Below, in pieces: positions 35,568 through 46,200 of a stretch of 64,000 nucleotides of DNA. How positions within the stretch are numbered: position 1 is the first letter of the stretch; every line of letters begins with the position of its first letter. A program made the translations under genes and the position numbers. This DNA is from Corynebacterium comes (lineage in GTDB: Bacteria > Actinomycetota > Actinomycetes > Mycobacteriales > Mycobacteriaceae). The notes beneath the pieces were generated by a model. The model was not told where the DNA came from and did not search any database. It saw only the letters and a program-made list of their open reading frames with translations. Location: NCBI RefSeq assembly GCF_009734405.1, contig NZ_CP046453.1, positions 2,728,001 to 2,792,000 of the forward strand. The letters are read 5' to 3'.

Positions 35568-36551
35568 ATGTTGTCCCTCTTCAAGCGGACTGACCCGCTC
35601 ATCCTCCTGATTATTCTTGCGGTGGTGGTGGCAATCATCGCCCCCGTTCGTGGCAGTGTCGCGGAGTGGTTCGCCACGGCGACCAACATCGCGATCGCCC
35701 TCCTCTTCTTCCTCTACGGCGCGCGCCTGTCCACCAGTGAGGCGCTTAAGGGCCTCATGCACTGGCGCCTGCATCTGCTCATCCTGGCATTCACGTTTCT
35801 CGTGTTCCCCCTCATCGGCCTCGCGCTGAAGCCCCTGACGATGGTCATCTCCGAGGATCTGTACATGGGCATCCTCTTCATGACCCTGGTCCCCTCGACC
35901 GTCCAGTCCTCCGTCGCTTTCACCTCCATCGCCCGGGGCAACTACGCTGGCGCCATCGTGGCGGCGAGCACCTCCAACCTGGCGGGGGTGTTCCTCACCC
36001 CGCTGCTGGTGATGCTGCTGATGTCGGCCGGCGACCGCATCAATGTCGACGCTCAGGTGTTCATCGACATCGCCGTATTGCTGCTCCTGCCGTTCATCCT
36101 GGGACAACTGCTGCGCAAGTGGGTCAAGAGTTACGCCGCCAGCAAGGCGACGAAGATCGTCGACCGCGGTTCCATCACGATGGTGGTCTACTCGGCGTTC
36201 TCCGCCGGCATGGTTGCGGGCGTGTGGTCTCAGGTTTCCGTGGGAGAGATCATTTTCCTCATCGGGTTCTCCATCGTCCTGGTCGCCATCATGCTGTCCC
36301 TGACCCGCTTCACCGCGCGCCGCCTGGGCTTCAACGAGAAGGACATTAAAGCCATCCAGTTCTGCGGCACGAAGAAGTCGCTGGCGACGGGACTTCCCAT
36401 GGCATCGGTCATCTTCGGCGGCGCCGGCCTCGGACTGCTCATCCTCCCGCTGATGATCTTCCACCAGGTCCAGTTGATGATGTGCTCCTGGCTCGCCTCG
36501 CGTTACGCTCGCCAGGCGCCGCCGCGGCAGCCCGTCATCCTTCGCTCCTGA
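35568..36551 (+). CDS. Bile acid:sodium symporter-family (BASS/YfeH-type) transporter
   Basis: A 327-aa membrane protein with about ten helices, typical of the SBF-like YfeH branch: FFLYGARLSTSEALKGL, TLVPSTVQSSVAFTSIARGNYAGAIVAASTSNLAGVFLTPLLV (the conserved crossover region), and QFCGTKKSLATGLPMASVIF. The start MLSLFKRTDP at 35568 is 7 nt after TACACT, suggesting a leaderless mRNA. Substrates in this branch are organic anions but have not been defined. Confidence 0.87.
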   Translation: MLSLFKRTDPLILLIILAVVVAIIAPVRGSVAEWFATATNIAIALLFFLYGARLSTSEALKGLMHWRLHLLILAFTFLVFPLIGLALKPLTMVISEDLYMGILFMTLVPSTVQSSVAFTSIARGNYAGAIVAASTSNLAGVFLTPLLVMLLMSAGDRINVDAQVFIDIAVLLLLPFILGQLLRKWVKSYAASKATKIVDRGSITMVVYSAFSAGMVAGVWSQVSVGEIIFLIGFSIVLVAIMLSLTRFTARRLGFNEKDIKAIQFCGTKKSLATGLPMASVIFGGAGLGLLILPLMIFHQVQLMMCSWLASRYARQAPPRQPVILRS

Positions 36552-36578
36552 TTGCTTTTCGACGCCGCGCGACGCACG

Positions 36579-36899
36579 ATGTTTCACGTGAAACCGAACT
36601 TCCACGTCCGCATTGAACTGTCCATCCCGGGCGCCGGCTCCATCATCCATGTGGCCGAGCTCGCTGAGATGGACCCCCAGACCTGCGCCATGATCCGCAT
36701 GATCGAACTGGACCCCTCAGACGTCATCCGGGGTGCCGCCACCCAGGAAAAGTCGACCGGCATGGCAAACACCCCGAACCCGGTGGTGCCCCACCCCGAC
36801 ACCTACGCCGACTTCCCCGACATCGAGCACAGTTTCCTGACTCCCGAAGAGTTCGAGGGCCTGTGGGCCGAGGCGATGGCGACCTTCCCCGGACTCTAG
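36579..36899 (+). CDS. Uncharacterised 106-aa protein whose start codons lie in a parS site
   Basis: The ATG at 36579 begins MFHVKPNFHVRIELSIPGAGS, with the first codons formed by parS site 4; a TTG nine codons upstream is another possible start. The protein is acidic, hydrophilic and has no signal or membrane segment; it ends DIEHSFLTPEEFEGLWAEAMATFPGL. Codon use looks coding, but I do not recognise the family. It overlaps by 4 bp the convergent AzlD gene. Confidence 0.6.
   Translation: MFHVKPNFHVRIELSIPGAGSIIHVAELAEMDPQTCAMIRMIELDPSDVIRGAATQEKSTGMANTPNPVVPHPDTYADFPDIEHSFLTPEEFEGLWAEAMATFPGL
36580..36595. other. parS site 4 (ParB binding)
   Basis: TGTTTCACGTGAAACC, a perfect 14-bp core with 15 of 16 consensus bases, starting one base into the ATG of the hypothetical gene. 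Confidence 0.94.
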
Positions 36900-37249
36900 A
36901 AGACGAAGTTGACCAGGCCCATGTAGGCCAGGGTCCCGCCCAGGATCGACAGTCCCGAGTCCCGCCTCCATGCATGCAGCCCGAGCGTCACGGCCACCCC
37001 GAACAGGGCCGCGAGCACGCCACCGGGCGCTCCCGCCTGCCCGAAGAGGGTGTAGACCACCAGCACCGTCATCACGCCCACCGGCATCATGCGACCGAGC
37101 AGAGCGAAGAACTGGTTGCCTTTGAGGGCGTCCACGAATGTGAACGGCAACCAGCGCAAGGCGAACGTGATCAGGCCGATGGGCATGAGGACGGCGATGA
37201 CCTCGGCGAGGGTCACACCCTCGGGAAGTCCGTACATCACACCCGCCAC
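36896..37249 (-). CDS. azlD: Branched-chain amino acid exporter small subunit (AzlD/BrnE)
   Basis: The 117-aa protein has four hydrophobic segments and the AzlD pattern (LITFALRWLPFTF, GRMMPVGVMTVLVVYTL). With AzlC it forms the two-component BrnFE exporter for isoleucine, leucine, valine and methionine in corynebacteria. The start at 37249 overlaps the azlC stop by 13 bp; MYGLP at 37237 is an alternative. Lrp-type regulators usually control this pair, but no lrp gene adjoins here. Confidence 0.88.
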   Translation of the reverse strand: MAGVMYGLPEGVTLAEVIAVLMPIGLITFALRWLPFTFVDALKGNQFFALLGRMMPVGVMTVLVVYTLFGQAGAPGGVLAALFGVAVTLGLHAWRRDSGLSILGGTLAYMGLVNFVF

Positions 37250-37923
37250 TCGAGGGCCCTGTCCAGGCCCGGGCAGAGGTAGCGCCCGATGAGGGCGAGG
37301 AAGTAGGCGCTCAGGGCGATCATCAGCAGCTGATCGGGCGCCACCAGGCCCACCAGGACGGCCAGCCCGCCGGCGAGCAGGATCAGCGAGAGGTCACGAT
37401 TGTTGCGGAAGGTCTCCCACGCCAGAACGACGAAGAGGGCCACAAGCGCGAATTCCATGCCCTGGATACCGGAGGGGACCACGAGGCCCGCCAGCGCGCC
37501 CACGATGCCGGGGATGACCCACATCAGCTGACAGAAGACCTGGATCGTCAACACATGGATACCGCTTGAGGGCCTGCGTGCGGATGCGATGGCATAGGAC
37601 TCATCTGTGAGCGCGTACGTGGAGTAAGCACGCCCGGCACCGCTCGATACGAGATGCCGGGGAAAGGTCAGTCCGTAGAAGATGTGCCGGAAATTCACCA
37701 TGAGGCCGGTGACGGCAGCGGAGACGGGGCCGACGCCCGCGGTGATGAGGCTGACGGCCAGGTACTCCATGGATCCGGCGTAGATGAGGACCGAGAAGAT
37801 CGGGGTCCACCACCAGGCGAAGCCGACCTGTGTCATGAGCAGTCCGAAGGCCAGCCCCAGGGGAATGAGTCCGAGCGCGACCGCCCAGCTGTCCCGGACA
37901 CCCCCGCGGATCTCGTCGATCAA
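37237..37923 (-). CDS. azlC: Branched-chain amino acid exporter large subunit (AzlC/BrnF)
   Basis: With a TTG start at 37923 that overlaps the yqgE stop codon (TTGA), the product is 228 aa: seven or so helices, with SWAVALGLIPLGLAFG, IYAGSMEYLAVSLI and FPRHLVSSGAGRAYSTYALTDESYAIA, the AzlC signature. The in-frame region upstream lies inside yqgE and is not coding. A GTG within DEIRGGVRDS would give a slightly shorter form. It is coupled to yqgE upstream and azlD downstream. Confidence 0.87.
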   Translation of the reverse strand: MIDEIRGGVRDSWAVALGLIPLGLAFGLLMTQVGFAWWWTPIFSVLIYAGSMEYLAVSLITAGVGPVSAAVTGLMVNFRHIFYGLTFPRHLVSSGAGRAYSTYALTDESYAIASARRPSSGIHVLTIQVFCQLMWVIPGIVGALAGLVVPSGIQGMEFALVALFVVLAWETFRNNRDLSLILLAGGLAVLVGLVAPDQLLMIALSAYFLALIGRYLCPGLDRALEWRV

Positions 37924-38531
37924 TTGTCCGCCAGGTCCGCCGGGAAGGTGGAGAACAGCGGAAGCGGCATCTGCTGACGACGCATGACGTGGCCCCACAG
38001 GTCGGTACGGCCGGGGACGATGACGTCGGTGGGCAGGGCCGGGGTGACGTACCAGTCCCCACGCTCGATCTCGCCGGCGAGCTGGCCCGGGGACCACTCG
38101 GCGTACCCGGCGAACAGACGCATGCCCTCGACGAGTTCCGCGACGTCGCCGGGTTCGGCACGCAGGTCGACGTGGGCGAGGCGGTTGGCCAGTCGGTTGA
38201 GGTGCTCGGTGTCATCAATATCGACGCCCGCCTTGGTCATCGCCAGCCCGACGACCGACTGCTGGTTGAGCGGGCCACCGATGTAGAGCGCCTGCGGCTT
38301 GGCCACGGCGGGCAACCACTCCGGCATGATGTTGAAGACCGCCAGATCGCTTCGCGACGCCAGGTTGACGCCGAAGGTCAGCTGTTCGTTGTGCTCGATG
38401 ATGAGGACGACCGAGCGGTTGAACTCTTCGGAAAACATGCCGGGCGCCGCCACGAGCAGCATGCCGGGGGCCGGATCGTTGCGCTCGAGGGCGTTGAAGA
38501 GACGGTCGGCGTAGAAATCGGACATCGACAC
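37920..38531 (-). CDS. YqgE/AlgH-family protein
   Basis: The 203-aa protein shows the family start GMLLVAAPGMFSEEFNRSVVLIIEHNE and the loop LYIGGPLNQQSV, then GYAEWSPGQLAGEIERGDWY near the C-terminus, all conserved. GTG at 38531 is preferred because AGGAGG sits 8 nt before it; ATG at 38525 would be 14 nt away. The function of YqgE is not established. It lies 15 bp after cca. Confidence 0.9.
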   Translation of the reverse strand: MSMSDFYADRLFNALERNDPAPGMLLVAAPGMFSEEFNRSVVLIIEHNEQLTFGVNLASRSDLAVFNIMPEWLPAVAKPQALYIGGPLNQQSVVGLAMTKAGVDIDDTEHLNRLANRLAHVDLRAEPGDVAELVEGMRLFAGYAEWSPGQLAGEIERGDWYVTPALPTDVIVPGRTDLWGHVMRRQQMPLPLFSTFPADLADN

Positions 38532-38546
38532 GGCGACTACCTCCTG

Positions 38547-40016
38547 TTAGCTCTTGTCCTGTGACTGTTCAGCTTCCCACCACGTGCGCAGTTCCGCAAT
38601 TGCTTCCTCACGTTCGAGCGGGCCCCGTTCAAGACGCAGCTCCTTGAGGAACGTCCAGGCGCGGCCCACGGCCGGCCCCGGGGGCATGTCCAGGATAACC
38701 ATGATCTCGTTGCCGTCCAGGTCGGGACGCACGCGGGCGAGGTCCTCCCGTTCGGCGATCTCGGCGATGCGATCCTCGAGGTGGTCGTAGGTGCGCTGGA
38801 GGCGGGCGGCCTTGCGCTGGTTGCGGGTGGTGGAATCCGCGCGCACGAGCTTGTGCAGGCGGGGGAGCAGCGGCCCGGCGTCGGTGACGTAGCGGCGCAC
38901 GGCCGAGTCTGTCCACTGGCCTTCACCGAAACCGTAGAAACGCATGTGCAGGTACACCAGCTGACTGATGTCAGCGACCATCTGCTTCGAATATTTCAGC
39001 TCGCGCAGGCGACGCCGGATGAGCTTGGCGCCGACCACTTCGTGGTGGTGGAAGGTGACGCGGCCGTCGTCATTGAAGGCACGGGTCTGCGGCTTGCCGC
39101 AGTCATGGAGCAGTGCCGCCCAGCGCAGGACGAGGTCGGGACCGTCCTCTTCCTGCTCGATGGCCTGGCGCAGCACCTGCATGGAGTGGGCGTAGACGTC
39201 CTTGTGCTGGTGGTGCTCGTCTTTCATGTCACGCATGGCGGGGATCTCGGGGAAGACGTGTGCGGCAATGCCGGTGTTGACCAGGAGGTTCATTCCGGTC
39301 CACGGGGCGGCGCCCTCCATGAGCTTGTTCAGCTCCAGCTGGATGCGTTCGACGGTGATGCGGTTGATCTGCTCCGACATGTCGTTCATGGCCTCTTTCA
39401 CCCGGTCGGCGACCCCGAACCCCAGGTGGGAGACGAAGCGGGCCGCCCGCAGCATGCGCAGCGGGTCGTCGTGGAAGGAGATCTCCGGGGTGTCGGGGGT
39501 GTCCAGTCGCTTGTGCTCCAGGTCCTCGAGACCGCCGACGGGGTCATGGAAACGTCCGGTGAGGGAACCGCGGTCATCGATGAGCAGCTCGACGGCCATG
39601 GCGTTGATGCGGAAGTCACGGCGGACGAGGTCGCCCTCGAGGGTATCGCCGAAGACGACCTCGGGGTTGCGGCTCTGGCCGTCGTAGGTGTCGGAGCGGA
39701 AGGTGGTGATCTCTATCTGCTGGCCTCGGTGTTGGGCGGAGACGGTGCCGAAGTCGATGCCGGTGTCCCACACGGTGCCGGCCCAGGATTCGAGGATCTC
39801 CTTGATCATCTCGGGGCGGGCCGGGGTGGTGAAGTCCAGATCGTTGCCCAGGCGGCCGAGGATGGCGTCGCGGACGGAACCGCCGACGAGGTAGAGCGGC
39901 AGGTCACGGGCGGCGAACTCGGCGACGAGGTCAGCGAGCACATCCTCCAGAGACGAGATCGCCTGATCGGCCTTCGCCAGGAGTGCCAGGGGAGTCAGAG
40001 ATTCGTCGGGATTCAC
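38547..40016 (-). CDS. cca: CCA tRNA nucleotidyltransferase
   Basis: A 489-aa class II nucleotidyltransferase that adds or repairs the tRNA 3'-CCA. The N-terminal [22 protein letters not shown] holds the flexible loop and catalytic Dx[14 protein letters not shown] is the next conserved block, and the C-terminal half has an HD domain ([12 protein letters not shown]...[12 protein letters not shown]). The reading frame is open for another 1 kb upstream, which is a shadow of the Nudix and DUF6049 genes; GTG at 40016 ([10 protein letters not shown]) follows a TAGACT box by 8 nt, so it is probably leaderless. Confidence 0.93.
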   Translation of the reverse strand: MNPDESLTPLALLAKADQAISSLEDVLADLVAEFAARDLPLYLVGGSVRDAILGRLGNDLDFTTPARPEMIKEILESWAGTVWDTGIDFGTVSAQHRGQQIEITTFRSDTYDGQSRNPEVVFGDTLEGDLVRRDFRINAMAVELLIDDRGSLTGRFHDPVGGLEDLEHKRLDTPDTPEISFHDDPLRMLRAARFVSHLGFGVADRVKEAMNDMSEQINRITVERIQLELNKLMEGAAPWTGMNLLVNTGIAAHVFPEIPAMRDMKDEHHQHKDVYAHSMQVLRQAIEQEEDGPDLVLRWAALLHDCGKPQTRAFNDDGRVTFHHHEVVGAKLIRRRLRELKYSKQMVADISQLVYLHMRFYGFGEGQWTDSAVRRYVTDAGPLLPRLHKLVRADSTTRNQRKAARLQRTYDHLEDRIAEIAEREDLARVRPDLDGNEIMVILDMPPGPAVGRAWTFLKELRLERGPLEREEAIAELRTWWEAEQSQDKS

Positions 40017-40091
40017 ACCTGTGGAGTCTACCGGGGACACGCGGTACCCAGGGAATTCGGAAAGGTCGCCGCAGGGGATACGATCAGGGGG

Positions 40092-40802
40092 ATGACTGAG
40101 AATGATTCCCAGAGCCCAAAGCGCCGGCGACGCCGCCGGTCGCGTCGTCGTGGTTCCGGAAATCAGTCGGGTGCGGCCCCTCAGAACCAGGCCCAGACCC
40201 CCCCTGAGCAGAAGGAACAGAAACCTCGCCGGAGCGGTCGGCGCCGCCCGCAGCGCAACACGCAGCGTAATCCGCAGCGTGCGCAGCAGCAGAACCGCAT
40301 GGTCACCCGGGATGAGACGTCCGCGGGTGGACTCGTGGTCTCGGGCCTGGCGGAGGCTGTCAATGACGCCGGCGAGGTCGATCTGGGCCGCATCTACGTT
40401 GCGCTCATCGGCCGTCTGGACCGCCGGGGACGGCTGCTGTGGTCGATGCCGAAGGGTCACGTGGAACCGGGTGAGGACCGCCGCGCCACCGCCGAGCGCG
40501 AGGTGTGGGAGGAGACCGGCGTCCACGGCGAGGCCTTCGCCGATCTGGGCGTGATCGACTACTGGTTCGTCTCCGATGGCGTACGCATCCACAAGACGGT
40601 CCACCACCACCTGCTGCGCTTCGTCGACGGCGACCTCAATGACGAGGATCCGGAGGTTACCGAGGTGTCGTGGATTCCCGTCTCGGAACTCATCGAGCAC
40701 CTGGCGTACGCAGATGAACGCAAGCTCGCGCGCACCGCGCACGATCTTCTGCCTGAGCTGGCGCGGGAGGAGAAGACCGCAGGAAGGACGACCCCGCGGT
40801 GA
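40092..40802 (+). CDS. Nudix hydrolase with basic N-terminal tail
   Basis: The 236-aa product begins with ~70 residues of Arg/Gln/Pro-rich low complexity ([18 protein letters not shown]), then a Nudix domain with the complete box [23 protein letters not shown] (G-x5-E-x7-R-E-U-x-E-E-x-G-U). The N-terminal tail suggests nucleic-acid or membrane association. Related proteins sit beside cca and murJ in corynebacteria and mycobacteria; substrate unknown, possibly a nucleotide diphosphate or capped RNA. The next gene overlaps by 4 bp (GTGA). Confidence 0.9.
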   Translation: MTENDSQSPKRRRRRRSRRRGSGNQSGAAPQNQAQTPPEQKEQKPRRSGRRRPQRNTQRNPQRAQQQNRMVTRDETSAGGLVVSGLAEAVNDAGEVDLGRIYVALIGRLDRRGRLLWSMPKGHVEPGEDRRATAEREVWEETGVHGEAFADLGVIDYWFVSDGVRIHKTVHHHLLRFVDGDLNDEDPEVTEVSWIPVSELIEHLAYADERKLARTAHDLLPELAREEKTAGRTTPR

Positions 40803-43264
40803 TCCGGGCCCGGGGCCTGGTGGTCGCGGCATTACTGTGCTTTTCGACGCCCGCCTATGCCCTCCCCACCCCCGTGTCCCCCACGGACCCCGCGGTCGCC
40901 GACCAGTGGACCAACCCCTTCGCCCGCCCGGACGAGCGCACCGACGTCGGTGTGGAGGTCCTCGAGGCTGACTCACGGCGGGCGGTCCTCTCGGTGTACA
41001 ACAACTCCGGGGACGTGGTGTCGGACCTCTCGGTGACTCCCCGGCGCGCCGACGCCGCACCCACGGTGGGGGAGGCCCGCCGTGTGCTCGCCCTCGGCCG
41101 GGACGCCTACCCGTACTTCGGTACCTCCCTGGACCTGAAGGGCGAACTCGGCCCGGGCGAGCGTCGTGACGTCACGCTCACACTGGATTCACTCGGCCTT
41201 GAGCCGGGTACGACGCCCCTGATGTTCTCGCTGGCGGGCGCGGTGGGGGAACCGGGCGTCCTGTCTCTGGGCACGGAGCGGATGCTCCTCACTTCTGAAG
41301 GTGAAGAAGAAGCCGACGCGCAGACCCCCGGAGTGAGCCTGGTGGTGCCGTTGACGGCGCCGGTGGACATCGTTCCCGGCGAAACGGGCCAGGCCCCCGA
41401 GGATCCGCCGCTGATCCTGCAGTCGGAGCAGCTCGCGGACCAGCTTGCCCCGGGTGGGCGGCTCACCGACATCCTGCACACCTACGCCACCGCCACCACG
41501 ACCGGTCCGAACGCCGCGGAACTGAGCCAGGGCACGTGCCTGGCCATCGACCCCGCGCTGGTGGAGACGGTCGCCCGCATGGCGGAGGGCTACACCGTCG
41601 CGGATGAGCGCCCCTCCCTGACGAAGAAGTCCCAGCGACTGCGTGACAGCTGGGGCTCGGATGACGAATCCGACTCGGGCGAGCCCGGCAGGGGAGTGGC
41701 GGACGCACAGGAGTGGCTGACACGGCTGAGCGCAACGGCCGGCGCCGGGTGCACGGTGGCGCTGCCGTGGGCCAACGCGGACGTCAATGCGGTGGCCGCC
41801 ACGGAGGACGAGTGGCTGTTCCGGGAGCTGGTGCAACGCGGTCCGGCGACGCTGCAGGCCGAACTGGGTGCGGCCCCCGCGGGCAACGTGGTCATCCCCG
41901 CCTCCGGCTACGTCACTGAGCAGACCACCACGGCCCTGGGTTGGGCGGACCAGACGAGCTCCATGGTGCTGCAGCAGGGGATGCAGGCCGCCTGGGAGGC
42001 CTCGGTGGCCAGCCGCGTCCCACAGCCCACGGACGCGGATGACACTGCCCTGGAATCCACGGAGCTGCCCGACATGACGGGGGCGCCGCCCCCGCAGACC
42101 CCGGTGCAGGTGCTCGTCGCCGACAACACGGTGTGGGGGGTCCCACGTGCCGGCAGCTTCGCCCGCCTGGCGCCCGGCATTACGGCGGTGACCTATCCGG
42201 GTGCGCTGGGGGCGCTGCTGTCGTCCACCGGCCCGAGCCCGCAGACCACGGGCTACTCCAACCCGGATTCGCGTTTCGACTACCGGCTCGACTCCATCAC
42301 GGCCCGGGCGCTGACCGCCGGCTCGGCCGTCCGGCTCGCCGTCGCGGAGCAGACGCTGCCGGGCGACTGGGCACAGTCGCCGGAGCCCGTGCTCGTCCTC
42401 CCGGCTTCGCTTCTCGACGCCCGCACCGCCTCCATCCTCCTGTCCACCACCGCCGAGCTCCTGGCCGAGGACGCCGCGACCCCGCTTCCCCTCGACCAGG
42501 CCGTGACCCCGGGAACGGAGCAGGCGGAGGAGCTCGACTCGCAGCCGCTGTCCCCGCCGACGCTCGGCGTCACGCGCTTCGGTTCGCCCTACGCGGATCC
42601 TTCGGTGGTCAGCGACACCGAGGTGCTGCGCGCTGGTCAGCAGGCCCGCTACACGGATGACCTCACCCGCATGATGGTCAACGACCCCGGCATCAACCTC
42701 ACCCGCTACGGTTTCACGCTCCCGCTGCGCCGGGATGTGCTGACGAGCCTGACGGCGACGTCGAGAAGCAGTCTGGGCAGCTACGAGGATGTGGTGGCGG
42801 CGGCCGGCCGGCGGCTGGACGCCAACCGCCGGACGCTGCAGGACCTGCGGGGTTCGGTGGCCCTGATTCCCCCGGGCAACGTGTACACGCGGGCGTCGGA
42901 AAGCTCTCCGCTCCTCATCGTCGCCGAGAACGGCCTGCCGCTGCCCGTGGACGCCGAGCTGGTGTACTCGGGGCCGGAGGGTGCCACGATCGACGTGCCC
43001 GGCCGGGTGCATATTCCGGCGTACGGATCGATTACGGTGCAGATGACCGCCGACCTCCCCGCCGAGCGGGACCAGACGCAGCTGACGCTGTGGTTGGCCA
43101 CCCGGGACGGTTCACCGATTTCCACCCCGGTGGACATCACGGTGCAGACGCGGGCCGGTATCGTCGGCACCTACGGCATCGCCCTGCTCCTCGTGGTGGG
43201 GTTGTCCCTGATGCTGCTCTTCCGCGTCGGCCGACACCGCCGACGTGACCGACAGCGCCCCTAG
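40799..43264 (+). CDS. DUF6049-family cell-envelope protein
   Basis: An 821-aa protein with a signal peptide ([23 protein letters not shown]), a long extracytoplasmic part of mainly beta and mixed structure, and one C-terminal helix ([21 protein letters not shown]) with a basic tail: single-pass, mostly outside. It lies between the Nudix and murJ genes in the order seen in corynebacteria and mycobacteria, overlapping the first by 4 bp. The position next to MurJ suggests a role in peptidoglycan assembly, but the family is uncharacterised. Confidence 0.87.
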   Translation: MIRARGLVVAALLCFSTPAYALPTPVSPTDPAVADQWTNPFARPDERTDVGVEVLEADSRRAVLSVYNNSGDVVSDLSVTPRRADAAPTVGEARRVLALGRDAYPYFGTSLDLKGELGPGERRDVTLTLDSLGLEPGTTPLMFSLAGAVGEPGVLSLGTERMLLTSEGEEEADAQTPGVSLVVPLTAPVDIVPGETGQAPEDPPLILQSEQLADQLAPGGRLTDILHTYATATTTGPNAAELSQGTCLAIDPALVETVARMAEGYTVADERPSLTKKSQRLRDSWGSDDESDSGEPGRGVADAQEWLTRLSATAGAGCTVALPWANADVNAVAATEDEWLFRELVQRGPATLQAELGAAPAGNVVIPASGYVTEQTTTALGWADQTSSMVLQQGMQAAWEASVASRVPQPTDADDTALESTELPDMTGAPPPQTPVQVLVADNTVWGVPRAGSFARLAPGITAVTYPGALGALLSSTGPSPQTTGYSNPDSRFDYRLDSITARALTAGSAVRLAVAEQTLPGDWAQSPEPVLVLPASLLDARTASILLSTTAELLAEDAATPLPLDQAVTPGTEQAEELDSQPLSPPTLGVTRFGSPYADPSVVSDTEVLRAGQQARYTDDLTRMMVNDPGINLTRYGFTLPLRRDVLTSLTATSRSSLGSYEDVVAAAGRRLDANRRTLQDLRGSVALIPPGNVYTRASESSPLLIVAENGLPLPVDAELVYSGPEGATIDVPGRVHIPAYGSITVQMTADLPAERDQTQLTLWLATRDGSPISTPVDITVQTRAGIVGTYGIALLLVVGLSLMLLFRVGRHRRRDRQRP

Positions 43265-43286
43265 AACCTCAAGAACGGCTTTGTGA

Positions 43287-46200
43287 GTGAACTCCACCGA
43301 CAACCTCTCATCCGGCCAGCGCGCCCGCTTCGTCGCCCCGACGCCTCCGGCCCCGGTGCCGGAGCAGCGGGCCCCGGCGCCGGCCCGGGCACCTGACCGC
43401 TCACGGCTGACGGCCGCACCCGTCCTGCTCCCCGGCGACTCCGGCGTGGCCTCCGACTCGGACGTGGTGCGCGCCGGTGGTTCCATGGCGATTGCGACGC
43501 TGATTTCGCGCATCACCGGCTTCCTCCGCAACCTCCTCATCGGTGCGACGCTGGGTCCGGCCGTCGGCTCCGCCTTCAACACCGCGAACACGTTGCCGAA
43601 CCTGATCACGGAGATCGTGCTCGGCGCGGTCCTCACCTCCCTGGTGGTGCCGGTGCTGGTGCGCGCGGAGAAGGAGGACCCCGACCGGGGTGAGGCCTTC
43701 TTCCGCCGGCTGTTCACCCTCTCGGCGTCGCTGCTGATCGTGGTGACGTTGCTCGCGGTGATCGGCGCGCCCCTGCTGACCAGGATGCTGCTCAACGCAG
43801 ACGGCCAGGTCAACATCGTCCAGTCGACGTCTTTCGCCTATCTGCTGCTGCCGCAGATCTTCTTCTACGGCATATTCGCACTGTTCATGGCGGTGCTGAA
43901 CACCCGGGGCATATTCAAACCCGGGGCCTGGGCGCCCGTGGCGAACAACGTCGTCTCCATCGCCGTCCTGACCCTGTACATGACCCTCCCGGGCTCCCTG
44001 CTCGACGAGGCCCCCTCCGGCATCACCGACCCCCACGTCCTCCTGCTGGGCCTGGGCACCACACTCGGTGTGGTGGTGCAGGCGGTGATCATGCTGCCGT
44101 ACCTGAAGAAGGCGGGTATCAATCTGCGCCCACTATGGGGCATGGACGCCCGCCTCAGGCAGTTCGGTGGCATGGCCGTGGCCATCGTGGTGTACGTGGC
44201 GATCTCACAGGTCGGCTACGCCGTGACCACCCAGATCGCCTCCCTCTCGGACAAGGCGGCACCGCTGATCTATCAGCAGGCGTGGCTGCTGCTGCAGGTG
44301 CCCTACGGCATCATCGGGGTCACCCTGCTCACCGCCATCATGCCGCGACTGTCGCGCAACGCAGCCGACGGCGACGACCGTGCGGTGATCGACGACCTCA
44401 ATCTGGGCACCAAACTCACCTTCATCGCGCTGATCCCGATCGTGGTGTTCTTCACCGCTTTCGGCCCCGAGATCGGCGTGGCGCTGTTCTCCTACCGCAA
44501 CTTCGACACCGAGTCTGGAACGCTGCTGGGCCTGACGCTGAGCTTCTCCGCCTTCACCCTCCTGCCGTACGCACTGGTGCTGCTGCACCTGCGCGTCTTC
44601 TACGCGCGTGAGGAAGCCTGGACCCCGACCTTCATCATCGCCGGCATCACCGCCACGAAAATCGTCCTGTCGCTGCTCGCTCCGCTGGTGGCCACCTCGC
44701 CCTCCCGCGTGGTCATCCTGCTGGGCGCCGCCAACGGCTTCGGCTTCGTCGCCGGCGCCGTCATCGGTGCACTGCTGCTGCGCCGCAAGCTCGGCCATCT
44801 GGGCACCCGTTCCCAGATACGTACAACCATGTGGGCGGGCGCGGCCTCGCTCATCGGCGTGGCGGTGGCGCTGTTCGTGGACTTCACCATCCGGGCCTTC
44901 GCCCCCGACCTCCTCAACGATCTGGGCTCCTTCGGCGTGCTCGTGCGCGTGGGCGTCGACGGCGTCATCTTCCTCATCGCCACCGGCATCGCCCTGAGCT
45001 TCTCCGGGCTGCCGGAGGTGCAGAACCTGGGCCGTGCCTTCGCCCGCATCCCGGGCATCTCCCGCTTCATCCGCCCGGACGCCAGCAAGGAGATCAAGGT
45101 CGAGGAGCCCGATCCGCAGGAGGTTTCCGCCCAGTTCTCGGCGATGGACCCCTTCAACTCCTCGCCGCCGCCCGCCCCGATGTCGGCCGGCGTCGTCCGC
45201 GGGCCACGCCTGGTGCCGGGCGCCCCGGTGTCCGACGGCCGCTTCCGCCTCCTCGTCGACCATGGTTCGGTGCCCGGCGCGCGCTTCTGGCACGCGAAGG
45301 AACTTGCCACCGGCCGGGAGGTGGCACTGACATTCGTGGACACCTCCGGCAACGCGCCGATGGCGCCGGCCTCCCCGGCCGCCGCCGCGGGAGCCGCCGC
45401 CGAGGTCTCCCGTCGTACACGCAACATCGCGGGTCGGCCGGGGGTCGCCGAGAACATCGAGGTGCTGGCCTACCGCAACGGCTGCCTCGTGGTCGCTGAC
45501 TGGGTCCCGGGTTCATCGCTGGGCGCGGTGGCCGCCGACGGCCACCTCGACCCGCACGCGGTCGCCGCCGCCATCGCACCGCTCGCCGACGCCGCCTCCG
45601 GCCCCCGTCCCCTCGGGCTGGACAACCGTGCGCGAATCCGCATCTCCACCGACGGCGAGGCGGTCCTCGCCTTCCCGGCCGTGCTCCCCGGCGCCACCGC
45701 CGAACGTGACCAGGCCTCCGTCACCTCCGCCCTGAAGCTCCTGGCGTCCGCCAGCGCGGGTCTGGACGACTTCATCGCGGAGACCGACATGAAGACCCTG
45801 GCGACCCGGCTGCGGGCCTTCGCCGGCGTGGCCGACGAGGAACCGGACACCCTGGTGGTCGAGATCGACGATGAACCGCAGCCCGACGAGCGGGCCGGCT
45901 TCGGCGCCAAGGCCTACTCCCGGAAGTCCGCCGCACTCATCGGCGTGGTCTCCATCGGTACCGTGGTGCTCGTCGCAGGACTGACCGCCTACCTGGTCAG
46001 CGTCATCGGCGGCGGCAGGCAGGAGACCCCGGTCGACTCCGAGTCCATCCAGGGCTCCGCCACCGAGACCGCCCCGCGCCCGCTGGGTCGCGTCCAGGAG
46101 ATCGCCGCCACCTCCGCACCGGAACTCAACGACGGCGACACTGCAACGGTCTGGTCGACGCCGTCGATTCCCGCCGGCGTGGTTCTCACCCTCTCCGACC

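Noticed and set aside
35532..36650. Long frame upstream of the Old Yellow Enzyme gene
   Set aside because: Antisense to the BASS transporter gene; the enzyme fold begins at MTSLFTSLRLRDLEIPN.
40017..41060. N-terminal extension of cca by more than 340 codons
   Set aside because: The open frame is antisense to the Nudix and DUF6049 genes, which have clear domains; the translated extension is low-complexity and matches no cca sequence.
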